Below are positions 53,074-61,138 of a stretch of 64,000 nt of DNA, in pieces. A program made the position numbers and the translations under genes. The stretch is from assembly GCF_041224415.1 (NCBI RefSeq), contig NZ_JBGFFE010000005.1, forward strand, positions 62,001 through 126,000. The letters are read 5' to 3'. Position 1 is the first letter of the stretch. Each line of letters opens with the position of its first letter. The DNA comes from Clostridium_B lapidicellarium. GTDB taxonomy: Bacteria; Bacillota; Clostridia; Clostridiales; Clostridiaceae. Under the pieces are notes generated by a model. It ran no database searches. It was given only the letters and a program-made list of their open reading frames with translations, and was not told the DNA's origin.

Positions 53074-54206
53074 AATTTGTCCTCCATAAAATCATTTTTT
53101 GCTGTGTTTATGGCCGGGCGCTTGTCGCTGTCCGGCACGAGTGTCGGTTTGCCCTGTGGTTTCTCAATGTATGCCGACAGGAGTTCATCAAAACGGGACT
53201 TGCCGAGAAGCTTCTGCATGGCGGTGATGCCCAGAAGTTTCTTCTCATACGGGTCGTACCCGGCATCAGCGACTGCCTTGGCGACGGATGTCTCGTCGGT
53301 GTACTTGCGGACGGATCGTCCCTCGACCAGCTTGAAGCCGTGCCATTCCTTTCCGGAAAGCGCCTTCTGGAGCGCGTATTCCTTGATGTCGGACGCCCAT
53401 GAGACCAGCCTGTCCACTTTGGAAAGGATGACCTCAATCTCCGCGTCGGACAGTTCCGGAGGGAGCTTAAAATCATGCTGTGCGAGCTTCAGGTTCTCCT
53501 CTGCTCTGGCGCGGCAGACGTTCTTCGCCTTGCAGAACCGGCACCAGTCGCCGCAGGAGAATTCCCCCCCCTTGCCGTCCCATGCGAGATCCGCCGCGGG
53601 CTTCAGGACTTCCTCTGCCCATGTGAGAAGATCCGCTTTCGGAATCCGCCACTCGCTGACGTTCTGGCGCCTTGGCTGGTAGATGTGAAGGGTAACGTCA
53701 TCGATATCGTAGATGCCGTCGAATAACTCCAAGGCTCCGAGCGCGTAGCATTTCATCTGCGGATTGTCCTTGGCCGAGACCTCGATCCCGGTCCCGTACT
53801 TGAGATCCACGATGTGGAGCGTCCCGTCCGCGATGACAAGCGCATCGGCGGTGCCGAAGCTCTGTTTCACCCAGCGGGAGAAATCCACGCGCTGCTCGAC
53901 CATGACGGCCGGGTCTTTGCAGGTTTCCTTTGCGGCTTCGACTTGCTCCAGCACGTAGGCGACGTATCCGTCGGTCGCCTCGTCCATCTCTTCGTTGTAG
54001 TAGTCGAGGTTCTCTGTCGGATCATCCGCCTGATAACCGAGCGCCTGTCGAAGCTTGTATTCGGCAAGGGCGTGCGCACAAGTGCCTTCCATGGCGTAGC
54101 CGCTTCCTCTGTCCTCGAATCCCTCGCCGAGTCTGACGGACGGCTGGCAGTGAAGCCACCTGTCAGCAGACGAGGCGGAGAGAACGGCGTGTGCCTTACT
54201 TGCCAT
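53070..54206 (-). CDS. DUF2800 phage nuclease (Cas4/RecB-like)
   Basis: 378 residues. HAVLSASSADRWLHC at the N-terminus, a PD-(D/E)xK site in LVIADGTLHIVDLKYGTG near residue 125, and a C-terminal cysteine cluster (CRFCKAKNVC near 225) define a Cas4/RecB-type exonuclease, as in the DUF2800 family. With DUF2815 it may provide recombination functions. Overlaps both neighbours. Confidence 0.87.
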   Translation of the reverse strand: MASKAHAVLSASSADRWLHCQPSVRLGEGFEDRGSGYAMEGTCAHALAEYKLRQALGYQADDPTENLDYYNEEMDEATDGYVAYVLEQVEAAKETCKDPAVMVEQRVDFSRWVKQSFGTADALVIADGTLHIVDLKYGTGIEVSAKDNPQMKCYALGALELFDGIYDIDDVTLHIYQPRRQNVSEWRIPKADLLTWAEEVLKPAADLAWDGKGGEFSCGDWCRFCKAKNVCRARAEENLKLAQHDFKLPPELSDAEIEVILSKVDRLVSWASDIKEYALQKALSGKEWHGFKLVEGRSVRKYTDETSVAKAVADAGYDPYEKKLLGITAMQKLLGKSRFDELLSAYIEKPQGKPTLVPDSDKRPAINTAKNDFMEDKL

Positions 54207-54525
54207 CGCCGAGCACCTCCGCGTCCTTCAGGAGGGCTTCGTAATCTGCCGGATTGACCTTTGACAACTTGTCCGCACCGTACTTTTTAAGCAGGTCACG
54301 TATCTCGGCGGTATATCCGGCACGGGACTTATCCGCCAGTACGGAACGGACATCTTCGAGCTTCAGCTCCTTCTTCGCCGGTTTCTGTACCGACGCCGGG
54401 TTGGCTGAAAGATCTTCATCAGTTCCTGAAAACTGCTGGGCGAGCCAGTCGGCTGCGCTGATAATGGAATCAGCGGCATCTCTGAGTTCTCGGATGGTCT
54501 GATCCATTTCGGCCATTTTTGACAT
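54196..54525 (-). CDS. Phage early protein of unknown function
   Basis: About 109 residues, starting MSKMAEMDQTIREL. The C-terminal half, LEDVRSVLADKSRAGYTAEIRDLLKKYGADKLS, is a conserved helical segment common in phage early operons beside DUF2800. The start ATG 54525 has AAGGAGG eight bases upstream. No known function. Confidence 0.7.
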   Translation of the reverse strand: MSKMAEMDQTIRELRDAADSIISAADWLAQQFSGTDEDLSANPASVQKPAKKELKLEDVRSVLADKSRAGYTAEIRDLLKKYGADKLSKVNPADYEALLKDAEVLGDGK

Positions 54526-54682
54526 AGGTTTTTCCTCCTTTCTCGGATTGGCTGTTGGCGGCAAGAATCGTCAGGTTTCTCGCCAGTCGTGCGGACACGC
54601 GGCTGATGGCATTGAGGAGTTTGATCTCCTCACTTGCCGTGTTCACCGACGCACCTCCGCTGTCTGCGTAACTTCTATTCAT
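54470..54682 (-). CDS. Small phage early protein
   Basis: 70 residues starting MNRSYADSGG, with EEIKLLNAISRVSARLARNL in the middle, a helical segment conserved in related prophages. GAGGGG precedes the start at 54682. Its end overlaps the next gene by 56 bases. It is the first gene after copy D of the leader motif. Confidence 0.62.
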   Translation of the reverse strand: MNRSYADSGGASVNTASEEIKLLNAISRVSARLARNLTILAANSQSEKGGKTYVKNGRNGSDHPRTQRCR

Positions 54683-54721
54683 GTTTTTCCCCTCGCTTTC
54701 CGGGCAGTTTTCTTCGCCCTT

Positions 54722-54756
54722 CACCTTCCACTGGAGACGGGCGGACGATTTGAGCG
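54722..54756 (-). repeat. Dispersed leader motif, copy D
   Basis: Minus strand CGCTCAAATCGTCCG, then GTCTCCAGTGGAAGGTGAAGG. It starts ten bases after the terminator T run and ends about 40 bases before the start codon at 54682. Confidence 0.75.
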
Positions 54757-54765
54757 GAAGAAAAA

Positions 54766-54807
54766 CAAAAAATCTGCCACTGTCCTGAAATCGGGACAGC
54801 GGCAGAC
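54766..54807 (-). terminator. Terminator after the first phage early gene
   Basis: A 13-bp stem with one G-T type mismatch (54773-54785 with 54794-54806), 8-nt loop, followed on the minus strand by TTTTTTGTTTTT. Confidence 0.9.
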
Positions 54808-54817
54808 GGATAATGAA

Positions 54818-55327
54818 TTAGAAATTGCGGTCAGAACGGAACTCGTCGCGGAATTTCTTCATCTCGTCTGCGAAAGTGCGCTGTTTACGACCGAGAAGCT
54901 CTGCGACTTTTCTGTCTGAGATGCCTTCCGGGTGGTCCTGCCAGATCTGAATGATGCGATCTGCTTCCGGATCAATCCCGCGGAGCCTTTTGATAAGACG
55001 CATAAACAGATCACGATCCGATGTGATTTCTTCTGGCGTGGGCTTATCGTCCACAATATAATCTCCAATAGTGCAGTCACCGTTAGGAAGTGGATCATCC
55101 AGAGAGACATCGTTTCTTGTGTGATATTCGCAATCGAGACAATTCCCGTCGCACAGCCACCATTTACTGCGAGGGCAGAAACAGCGGCCCCAATACTGTT
55201 CACGCTTGCGCAGATTCGTGCGCCAGCGGTCGAACTCGCGGTATTGGTTTTCCTGGACCTCATACCAGGTACCGGACTGTTTGTCAAAGATACGCTTTTG
55301 TTTACTATGATTTTCGCTTTTTGCCAT
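54818..55327 (-). CDS. First phage early gene, HTH-type protein
   Basis: About 169 residues. It has a central cysteine-rich segment (WLCDGNCLDCEYH) and a C-terminal helix-turn-helix-like region (GISDRKVAELLGRKQRTFADEMKKF), so a DNA-binding role, possibly sigma-like, is plausible. ATG 55327 has AAAGGAG eight bases upstream. It is preceded by a leader with several inverted repeats and followed by a strong terminator, so it forms its own short transcript. Exact function unknown. Confidence 0.65.
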   Translation of the reverse strand: MAKSENHSKQKRIFDKQSGTWYEVQENQYREFDRWRTNLRKREQYWGRCFCPRSKWWLCDGNCLDCEYHTRNDVSLDDPLPNGDCTIGDYIVDDKPTPEEITSDRDLFMRLIKRLRGIDPEADRIIQIWQDHPEGISDRKVAELLGRKQRTFADEMKKFRDEFRSDRNF

Positions 55328-55436
55328 TTGATTGGCTCCTTTCGCAAAATGCGAAACGGAGACAACCGTCATGGCATGCCAGTATTCTGTTCATGGTCAC
55401 CTCGTAGGGTTATCCCCGTTTCTCGAAGGTGACCAG
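55328..55436 (-). promoter_or_regulatory. Structured leader of the phage early gene
   Basis: On the minus strand GGTCACCT and AGGTGACC (outer arms 55395-55434) enclose a segment with GGGGATAACCC. Further downstream ACGG/CCGT and TTTCGCA/TGCGAAA can pair, the latter ending directly at the ribosome site AAAGGAG. The stacked inverted repeats suggest a folded RNA leader or attenuator; no known riboswitch class is recognised. Confidence 0.5.
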
Positions 55437-55597
55437 CAGACTGCGTTGCTGGCTTCCTTAGTTAATGTGATTGTCCATTGTCTCAGCTGCAGTACTCCCA
55501 AGTAGCCCGTCGACTGACTAAATGGAGCTTTGACTCCGGATAAGTTGACAGATTTTGTGCAATGCGCTTATTTTCGTGTGAAAAATCCGCCAAACTA
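55437..55597. other. Divergent intergenic region, no gene seen
   Basis: No coding region is supported between the phage early leader and the NACHT-operon promoter. It contains one TTGACA (about 55552) without a good -10. This is the turning point where leftward phage transcription and rightward defence transcription diverge. Confidence 0.4.
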
Positions 55598-55626
55598 TTG
55601 TGATTACACCTTAAGAGCTGTATAAT
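55598..55626 (+). promoter_or_regulatory. Promoter of the NACHT-hsd operon
   Basis: TTGTGA (55598-55603), 17-bp spacer and perfect TATAAT (55621-55626), about 200 bp upstream of the NACHT start codon. This leaves a leader of nearly 190 nt. Confidence 0.62.
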
Positions 55627-55755
55627 AATCAGGAATAACTGTGAATTATTTTAAACAGCTCATAATAAGTGCGGGTTCGAAGGCTTTTCGTACCTTCTGT
55701 ATTGAGTATAAAAGAAGCGGAATTATTTCTCGCTGACGCGGAGGCAGACATTATT

Positions 55756-55791
55756 CGGACGAACACGGACATAGTCCGGACACATACGGAC
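55756..55791 (+). repeat. Four helically phased CGGAC direct repeats
   Basis: CGGAC begins at 55756, 55766, 55777 and 55787, that is at 10, 11 and 10-bp steps, one per helical turn. They lie 34-69 bp before the NACHT start codon. The phasing fits an operator for a cooperatively binding protein. Confidence 0.65.
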
Positions 55792-55824
55792 AAGTGAACT
55801 CTTCTATGGGGAGATGCCGAAAAA

Positions 55825-58185
55825 GTGGAGTACAGTGATTTCTTACAAAAGTTCTATCTGCCTGACACTGGCGGAGGACTTGTTGGATATAAATCAAAGA
55901 GGAAAACGGCATTATTCTTCTTTGAAAACGGGTTAGATGATGGGTATAATGACTCCATCATCTGCCCTTCAGATAGCACTTTTGAAAAATGGGTAGATGG
56001 AAAAAGGAAACCAGAGAGCGCGATATGGAGCGAAGCGTCAAAACATTTAGACGACGGAAAACTCGCTAAGAAACTGCTTGCGGTTCTAAATACAAGGAAT
56101 CTGAAGAACATAATGGTGAGCTTTGGCATCACCTTTAAAATAGAGGAGGTCCCTGACAGAAAAAAGTTCTCCACGGCAGTAGCAGCTCAATTTGTCGCGA
56201 TTGCAGAAGGATATGGGATTGCTGATAATATCGTTTCAGAGGAATATAAAAAGACCCCGGAGCCTGTAGGCTTTGAGACCTACCTCCGGGGTGCTGAAAA
56301 CAAATATAAGTGGATAAGACTTCCGGGCGAAGAAGAGTGTTTATTAGGTGATGTGTTTGTCTGTAATAACATAGGAACATCTGCAGCAGTTTTCCCTCAT
56401 CGAATAAAGGGAAAATGTATAGAGAATGCCACTATGGAAAAGTTGAGAACCTATGACCGCCGTGGGGAAGTTTTAAGAGTTATTCTGATCGGCGGTTGCG
56501 GATATGGAAAGACACTCATGCTTCAGCATCTCTTTCTTGAAGCAGCAGAGCACAGCGATGAAACCGGCCGTTTTCCAATAATAGCTGAGCTGAGAAATTT
56601 CTCTTCAAGCTATGACGGATTTCTCCCGTTTATCGTTGATACAGTTCGTGAATATGACCCTTCTTTTACCGAAAGTTCTGCAATAGAAGTCCTTGAGAAA
56701 GGACAGGCTCAGATTCTTTTTGATGGATTAGATGAGCTTGATCCGGAGGAAGTAAAGTTCTTCCAGAAAAAACTGGCGGAGCTTACGCATCGGTACCCAA
56801 ACATACAGGTGATTGTTACATCGAGACCGTGCTCGGCGATAAACGGTATTAGCGGTTTTATGAAGCTGTATCTTCATCCACTTGATGAAGATCAGGTAAA
56901 TTCTCTTCTTGATAAGTTGCTGATTCGCAAACAGGATGCAAAAGCAAAAAAGACAATTTTTTCGTTTTTTGAGCTTGGCACAGGATATGTAAAGAAGGAT
57001 GGATTCATTGCGACAAATCCTATGCTTCTCACGGTTATAGTTAGCAATTACGAGAAGTTGATGGAATTCAATGGAGATAAAACCCGATTTTATGAGTTGA
57101 TGTATGACGTTCTGATTCGTGGTCACGATGAAGGAAAAGAGGCTTTTGATCGTTTCTTCCATAGTGTTGGGAGTAGAGAAGAATTTACACAAGTTTTCCG
57201 GGCATTCTGTGCATTGACTTTTATGGACGGAGTTTATGAATTCGACCGACGGATATTTGAGAAGTATTTTAATCTAATCAAGAAGCAGGAAGGCCTGAGT
57301 AACCCTAACATATTCCGACTCGATGGCTTTGAGCACGATGTATGTGCAACGGCCTGCATGATGTATGAACAGGAGTCAGGAATTTATTACATAGACCCTG
57401 GCTTTCAAGATTATTTCTTTGCCGAGTATTACTACTTCGAGGATACAGAAAAGACAAAAGCTATGGGAGAAGCCTTAAATCGCAGGCAAATGAAATCTTT
57501 TCGGAATCTCGATGGACTAAAGATGCTTAATAAGATGTCTCCAGAGAAGATGGAGGTTTGTGTATTTCTTCCCTATCTTAATGAGATATTTAAAGAATCG
57601 GATGAAACAAAATGTTTTATGCGGTTCCTTGCTTGCGGATACCGGGATTGTATTTATGTAAATTTTGATGAAGTAGCAATAAAAACGAGTATGGTAAAGC
57701 TTAAGGCAAATAAATTCGATTACCCGCTAGATTCAAATCCACCGAAAAATATTGTCATGGGACTGATACTTGACATGCTGAATCTTAATAATACGTTCTC
57801 ATTAGGTGCATGGGTAGAACCACTGAAAGAAGAAAACGGTGCAACACATTTTATTACCGGATATCTTGATGCTATCGAAAAACCGGAAGGACCAGATAGA
57901 ACTTACGTTATCAAAACAATTGAAAATGGAATTCACTATAAGGACGATCCTGATTATTTTGAAGATATGAGGTTGATGCCGATGCCAATACGGGATGATA
58001 GAGGAAAACCAGTGTGCTTTGGTTATAAATACAGGGTCAATCCGTTATCGCTTCTTTCGGATCAAAGGAGAACAGAGGACTTCATTGATATGGCGAAGAA
58101 AGCAGGATTAGTCGATATTTTTATGAATGTGAAAAATTATTACAACCAGATGGTTGAACGGCAAAAAGCAAATGATTTCAGGTAA
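55825..58185 (+). CDS. NACHT-domain NTPase, probable antiphage (NLR-like) protein
   Basis: 786 residues. An N-terminal region (about 1-200) of unknown fold includes STFEKWVDGKRKP. A NACHT STAND-type NTPase follows: Walker A GGCGYGKT (223-230), Walker B ILFDGLDEL (297-305) with the second acidic residues typical of NACHT, and sensor VTSRP (331-335). The C-terminal 400 residues, without clear repeats, are the likely sensor. In bacteria such proteins act as abortive-infection sensors of phage proteins. The GTG start has GGGGAG 11 bases upstream. It is followed after 16 bases by an HTH gene and then hsdMSR. The effector activity is not evident. Confidence 0.82.
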   Translation: MEYSDFLQKFYLPDTGGGLVGYKSKRKTALFFFENGLDDGYNDSIICPSDSTFEKWVDGKRKPESAIWSEASKHLDDGKLAKKLLAVLNTRNLKNIMVSFGITFKIEEVPDRKKFSTAVAAQFVAIAEGYGIADNIVSEEYKKTPEPVGFETYLRGAENKYKWIRLPGEEECLLGDVFVCNNIGTSAAVFPHRIKGKCIENATMEKLRTYDRRGEVLRVILIGGCGYGKTLMLQHLFLEAAEHSDETGRFPIIAELRNFSSSYDGFLPFIVDTVREYDPSFTESSAIEVLEKGQAQILFDGLDELDPEEVKFFQKKLAELTHRYPNIQVIVTSRPCSAINGISGFMKLYLHPLDEDQVNSLLDKLLIRKQDAKAKKTIFSFFELGTGYVKKDGFIATNPMLLTVIVSNYEKLMEFNGDKTRFYELMYDVLIRGHDEGKEAFDRFFHSVGSREEFTQVFRAFCALTFMDGVYEFDRRIFEKYFNLIKKQEGLSNPNIFRLDGFEHDVCATACMMYEQESGIYYIDPGFQDYFFAEYYYFEDTEKTKAMGEALNRRQMKSFRNLDGLKMLNKMSPEKMEVCVFLPYLNEIFKESDETKCFMRFLACGYRDCIYVNFDEVAIKTSMVKLKANKFDYPLDSNPPKNIVMGLILDMLNLNNTFSLGAWVEPLKEENGATHFITGYLDAIEKPEGPDRTYVIKTIENGIHYKDDPDYFEDMRLMPMPIRDDRGKPVCFGYKYRVNPLSLLSDQRRTEDFIDMAKKAGLVDIFMNVKNYYNQMVERQKANDFR

Positions 58186-58201
58186 CACGAGAGGTGTGAG
58201 T

Positions 58202-58411
58202 ATGGGAAATAACAATATTGAAAATGAAAGCGAGCGCTGGATCAGTCTCGAAGAAATATCAAAGCATCTTGGTGTCAGTAAAGATACAATTCGGTTGTGG
58301 ATCAAGAAAAACACGATTCCATTTCATAAAGTAGGCCGACAGTATAAATTCCGATTGTCAGAAGTTAATGCATGGGTTGAGAGCGGGCAGAGCGCGGATG
58401 CGGATAAATAA
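58202..58411 (+). CDS. Excisionase-type helix-turn-helix protein
   Basis: 69 residues of the MerR-like excisionase family: WISLEEISKHLGVSKDTIRLWI, then PFHKVGRQYKFRLSEVNAWVESG. Small DNA-binding proteins like this commonly precede type I methylase genes and may regulate them. The start ATG 58202 follows GAGGTG; a longer frame would begin inside the NACHT gene. The broken HTH at 22945-23103 is its homologue, in the same position relative to the other methylase. Confidence 0.85.
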   Translation: MGNNNIENESERWISLEEISKHLGVSKDTIRLWIKKNTIPFHKVGRQYKFRLSEVNAWVESGQSADADK

Positions 58412-58435
58412 ATCAAAATGGAGGAACAAATAAAA

Positions 58436-60007
58436 ATGGCAACTGACACTAAGAAAGAAAGAGAACGCGAAGAACTGCATCGCGCCATTTGGGCGATTGC
58501 CGATGACCTGCGCGGCGCAGTAGACGGATGGGATTTTAAGAACTATGTGCTTGGAACGATGTTTTACCGGTACATTTCTGAAAACCTGACAGCATACGTC
58601 AACGAAGGCGAGATTGAAGCCGGAAACACCAACTTTGATTACGCCAAGCTAACAGATAAAGAAGCCGAAGAAGCTCGTGACGGTCTGGTGCAGGAAAAAG
58701 GCTTTTTCATATTACCCAGTGAGCTTTTCTGCAATGTCAGAGCCAGAGCAGCGGTGGATGAAAACCTAAACGAGACCTTGGAAAAGGTGTTTCACAACAT
58801 CGAAGAATCAGCAAAAGGCAGCCAGTCAGAAAACAGCTTTGCAGGCTTGTTTGATGACTTTGATGTGAACAGCAACAAACTTGGCAGTACCGTTGCCAAG
58901 AGAAATGAGCGCCTTGCCAAGCTGCTGGACGGTATTGCTGCCATGAACCTTGGCGAAGTAAAAGATCATTCCATTGACGCTTTTGGGGATGCTTATGAAT
59001 ACTTAATGTCCATGTATGCGTCAAACGCAGGTAAATCCGGAGGTGAGTTTTTTACACCTTCTGATGTATCCGTACTGCTGACACGCCTTGGAACCGTGGG
59101 AAAAACAGAAATTAATAAAGTGTATGATCCGGCCTGCGGTTCCGGTTCTTTACTGCTAAAGGCTGAAGAAATTCTTGGACAAGATGCTATCCGCAATGGC
59201 TTTTATGGTCAGGAAATCAATATCACCACTTATAACCTCTGCCGCATCAATATGTTCCTGCATGATATCGAGTTTGATAAATTTGATATAGAGTGTGAGG
59301 ACACTCTCATTAATCCGCAGCACTGGGATGATGAGCCCTTTGAGCTGATCGTTTCCAATCCGCCCTACTCCATCAAATGGGTGGGGGATGATAACCCGCT
59401 GCTCATCAATGACCCTCGTTTTTCCCCTGCCGGAGTCCTGGCACCAAAAAGCAAAGCGGACATGGCATTTATTATGCACAGCCTTTCTTGGCTTGCATCA
59501 AACGGCACAGCCGCCATTGTATGCTTTCCGGGCATTATGTACCGGGGCGGCGCAGAGAAGAAAATCCGCAAATATCTGATTGACAACAACTATGTGGACT
59601 GCATCATTCAGCTGCCGAGCAACCTGTTTTTTGGCACCTCCATTGCCACCTGCATCATGGTGATGAAGAAGAATAAGAATGACAACAAGACTTTGTTCAT
59701 TGATGCGTCAAACGAGTGCGTCAAGGTCACGAATAACAATAAGCTGACCCCGGAAAACATCGACCGCATTGTGGATGTGTTTGCAAAGCGTGAGGAAGTG
59801 GCGTACTTCTCCCACCTTGCCAACTATGACGAAGTGGTCCAAAACGATTACAACCTTTCCGTTTCTACTTATGTGGAGGCGGAGGACACCCGGGAAAAGG
59901 TGGATATTGTAAAACTGAATGCCGAGATTGAAGAAATTGTCATGCACGAGGATGAACTGCGAGAGGCAATCCGCAACGTCGTCGAAGAAATCGAGGCAGG
60001 CGTATGA
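58436..60007 (+). CDS. hsdM: Type I restriction-modification methylase HsdM
   Basis: About 523 residues. The helical N-terminal HsdM domain (WAIADDLRGAVDGWDFKNYVLG) is followed by the N6-adenine methylase fold: SAM motif DPACGSGSL near residue 231 and catalytic NPPYS near 308. The ATG at 58436 is preceded by GGAGG; an in-frame ATG at 58418 overlaps that site. It overlaps hsdS by four bases. Together with HsdS it makes the modification enzyme, and with HsdR the restriction complex. Confidence 0.95.
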   Translation: MATDTKKEREREELHRAIWAIADDLRGAVDGWDFKNYVLGTMFYRYISENLTAYVNEGEIEAGNTNFDYAKLTDKEAEEARDGLVQEKGFFILPSELFCNVRARAAVDENLNETLEKVFHNIEESAKGSQSENSFAGLFDDFDVNSNKLGSTVAKRNERLAKLLDGIAAMNLGEVKDHSIDAFGDAYEYLMSMYASNAGKSGGEFFTPSDVSVLLTRLGTVGKTEINKVYDPACGSGSLLLKAEEILGQDAIRNGFYGQEINITTYNLCRINMFLHDIEFDKFDIECEDTLINPQHWDDEPFELIVSNPPYSIKWVGDDNPLLINDPRFSPAGVLAPKSKADMAFIMHSLSWLASNGTAAIVCFPGIMYRGGAEKKIRKYLIDNNYVDCIIQLPSNLFFGTSIATCIMVMKKNKNDNKTLFIDASNECVKVTNNNKLTPENIDRIVDVFAKREEVAYFSHLANYDEVVQNDYNLSVSTYVEAEDTREKVDIVKLNAEIEEIVMHEDELREAIRNVVEEIEAGV

Positions 60008-61125
60008 GCAGGTTGGATGAACTAATTGCGGAATTATGTCCAGATGGGGTGGAGTGTAAAGCACTTGAAACAGTTTGTCATATTAAAAAAGGAATACAAT
60101 TCAACAAAAGTGATATGAAAGATGAAGGAAGCTTTCCTGTTATAAATGGTGGTATAAACCCATCTGGTTATATTGAGCAATATAATCAAGATGAGAATAC
60201 TATCACAATTTCTCAAGGAGGCGCATCTGCTGGTTATGTAAACTGGATTGCTGTTAAGTTTTGGGCAGGTGCTCATTGTTATGTTCTGAAACCTTTAGAT
60301 TCCATTTTGAATCGCTATTTATTTCACTTTATAAAATCGCAAGAATTTAAACTACAAGAATGTCAGTATGGTGCAGGTATTCCTGCTTTAGCAAAATCAA
60401 CTGTTGCGACAATCTCAATCCCCGTTCCCCCTCTGCCCGTGCAGCGTGAAATTGTCCGGATTCTGGACAATTTCACGGAGCTTACAGCGGAGCTTACAGC
60501 GGAGCTTACAGCGGAGCTTACAGCGGAGCTCACAGCGAGAAAAAAACAGTATGAGTATTATAGGGATGAACTGCTGACGTTTGGGGATGATGTGCCAAGA
60601 GCAAAATTAGGTGATGTTTCAGATATATCTCGAGGTGTACGAGTTGTAAAAAAGCAGTTAATACCTGATGGTACGTATCCAGTATATCAAAACAGTCTTG
60701 CACCAATGGGCTATTATGACAAACATAATTGTTATGCAAATACTACTTATGTAATTAGTGCTGGTGCTGCTGGTGAAATCGGCTTTTGTGATAAAGACTT
60801 TTGGGCGGCAGATGATTGTTTGGTGTTTTCAAACCTAAATGGTGTTATTGATAAGTATATTTATTATTTCCTAATGACAAAGCAAGACTTTATTCGCGCT
60901 AACGTCAGAACGGCAAGTATTCCACGTTTATCAAGAACGGTGCTTGAAAACTTACAAATCCCATTATTGTCGTTAGAAGAACAAAGACGCATCGTTTCGA
61001 TCCTTGACCGTTTTGACACCCTTTGTAACGATATTTCGACAGGCTTGCCCGCCGAAATTGCCGCCCGCCAAAAGCAATACGAATACTATCGGGACAAGCT
61101 GCTGACATTCAAAGAATTATCCTGA
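60004..61125 (+). CDS. hsdS: Type I specificity subunit HsdS with TAEL spacer repeats
   Basis: 373 residues with two target-recognition domains (about 10-150 and 205-345), each followed by a conserved helix (QREIVRILDNF, QRRIVSILDRF) and QYEYYRDELLTF-like end. The central spacer holds five ELTA units, encoded by a 12-bp tandem repeat. In EcoR124I and EcoR124II the number of TAEL repeats sets the length of the gap between half-sites, so specificity here could change by repeat slippage. This places the system with type IC enzymes. Sequence recognised is unknown. Confidence 0.93.
   Translation: MSRLDELIAELCPDGVECKALETVCHIKKGIQFNKSDMKDEGSFPVINGGINPSGYIEQYNQDENTITISQGGASAGYVNWIAVKFWAGAHCYVLKPLDSILNRYLFHFIKSQEFKLQECQYGAGIPALAKSTVATISIPVPPLPVQREIVRILDNFTELTAELTAELTAELTAELTARKKQYEYYRDELLTFGDDVPRAKLGDVSDISRGVRVVKKQLIPDGTYPVYQNSLAPMGYYDKHNCYANTTYVISAGAAGEIGFCDKDFWAADDCLVFSNLNGVIDKYIYYFLMTKQDFIRANVRTASIPRLSRTVLENLQIPLLSLEEQRRIVSILDRFDTLCNDISTGLPAEIAARQKQYEYYRDKLLTFKELS
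60478..60537 (+). repeat. Five-unit 12-bp tandem repeat in hsdS
   Basis: GAGCTTACAGCG repeated from 60478, 60490, 60502 and 60514, with a fifth unit (60526) differing by one base (GAGCTCACAGCG). Each unit adds ELTA without changing frame. Confidence 0.97.
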
Positions 61126-61138
61126 GGAGGTGAGTCAT

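Noticed and set aside
54859..55365. A second minus-strand frame over the first phage early gene
   Set aside because: It overlaps 54818-55327 in another frame. The latter has the AAAGGAG-led start, a cysteine cluster and an HTH-like end, so I kept that one.
60478..60537. Tandem repeat as a possible CRISPR array
   Set aside because: The units are 12 bp with no spacers, lie inside hsdS and encode ELTA. No CRISPR array or cas gene was seen anywhere in the window.
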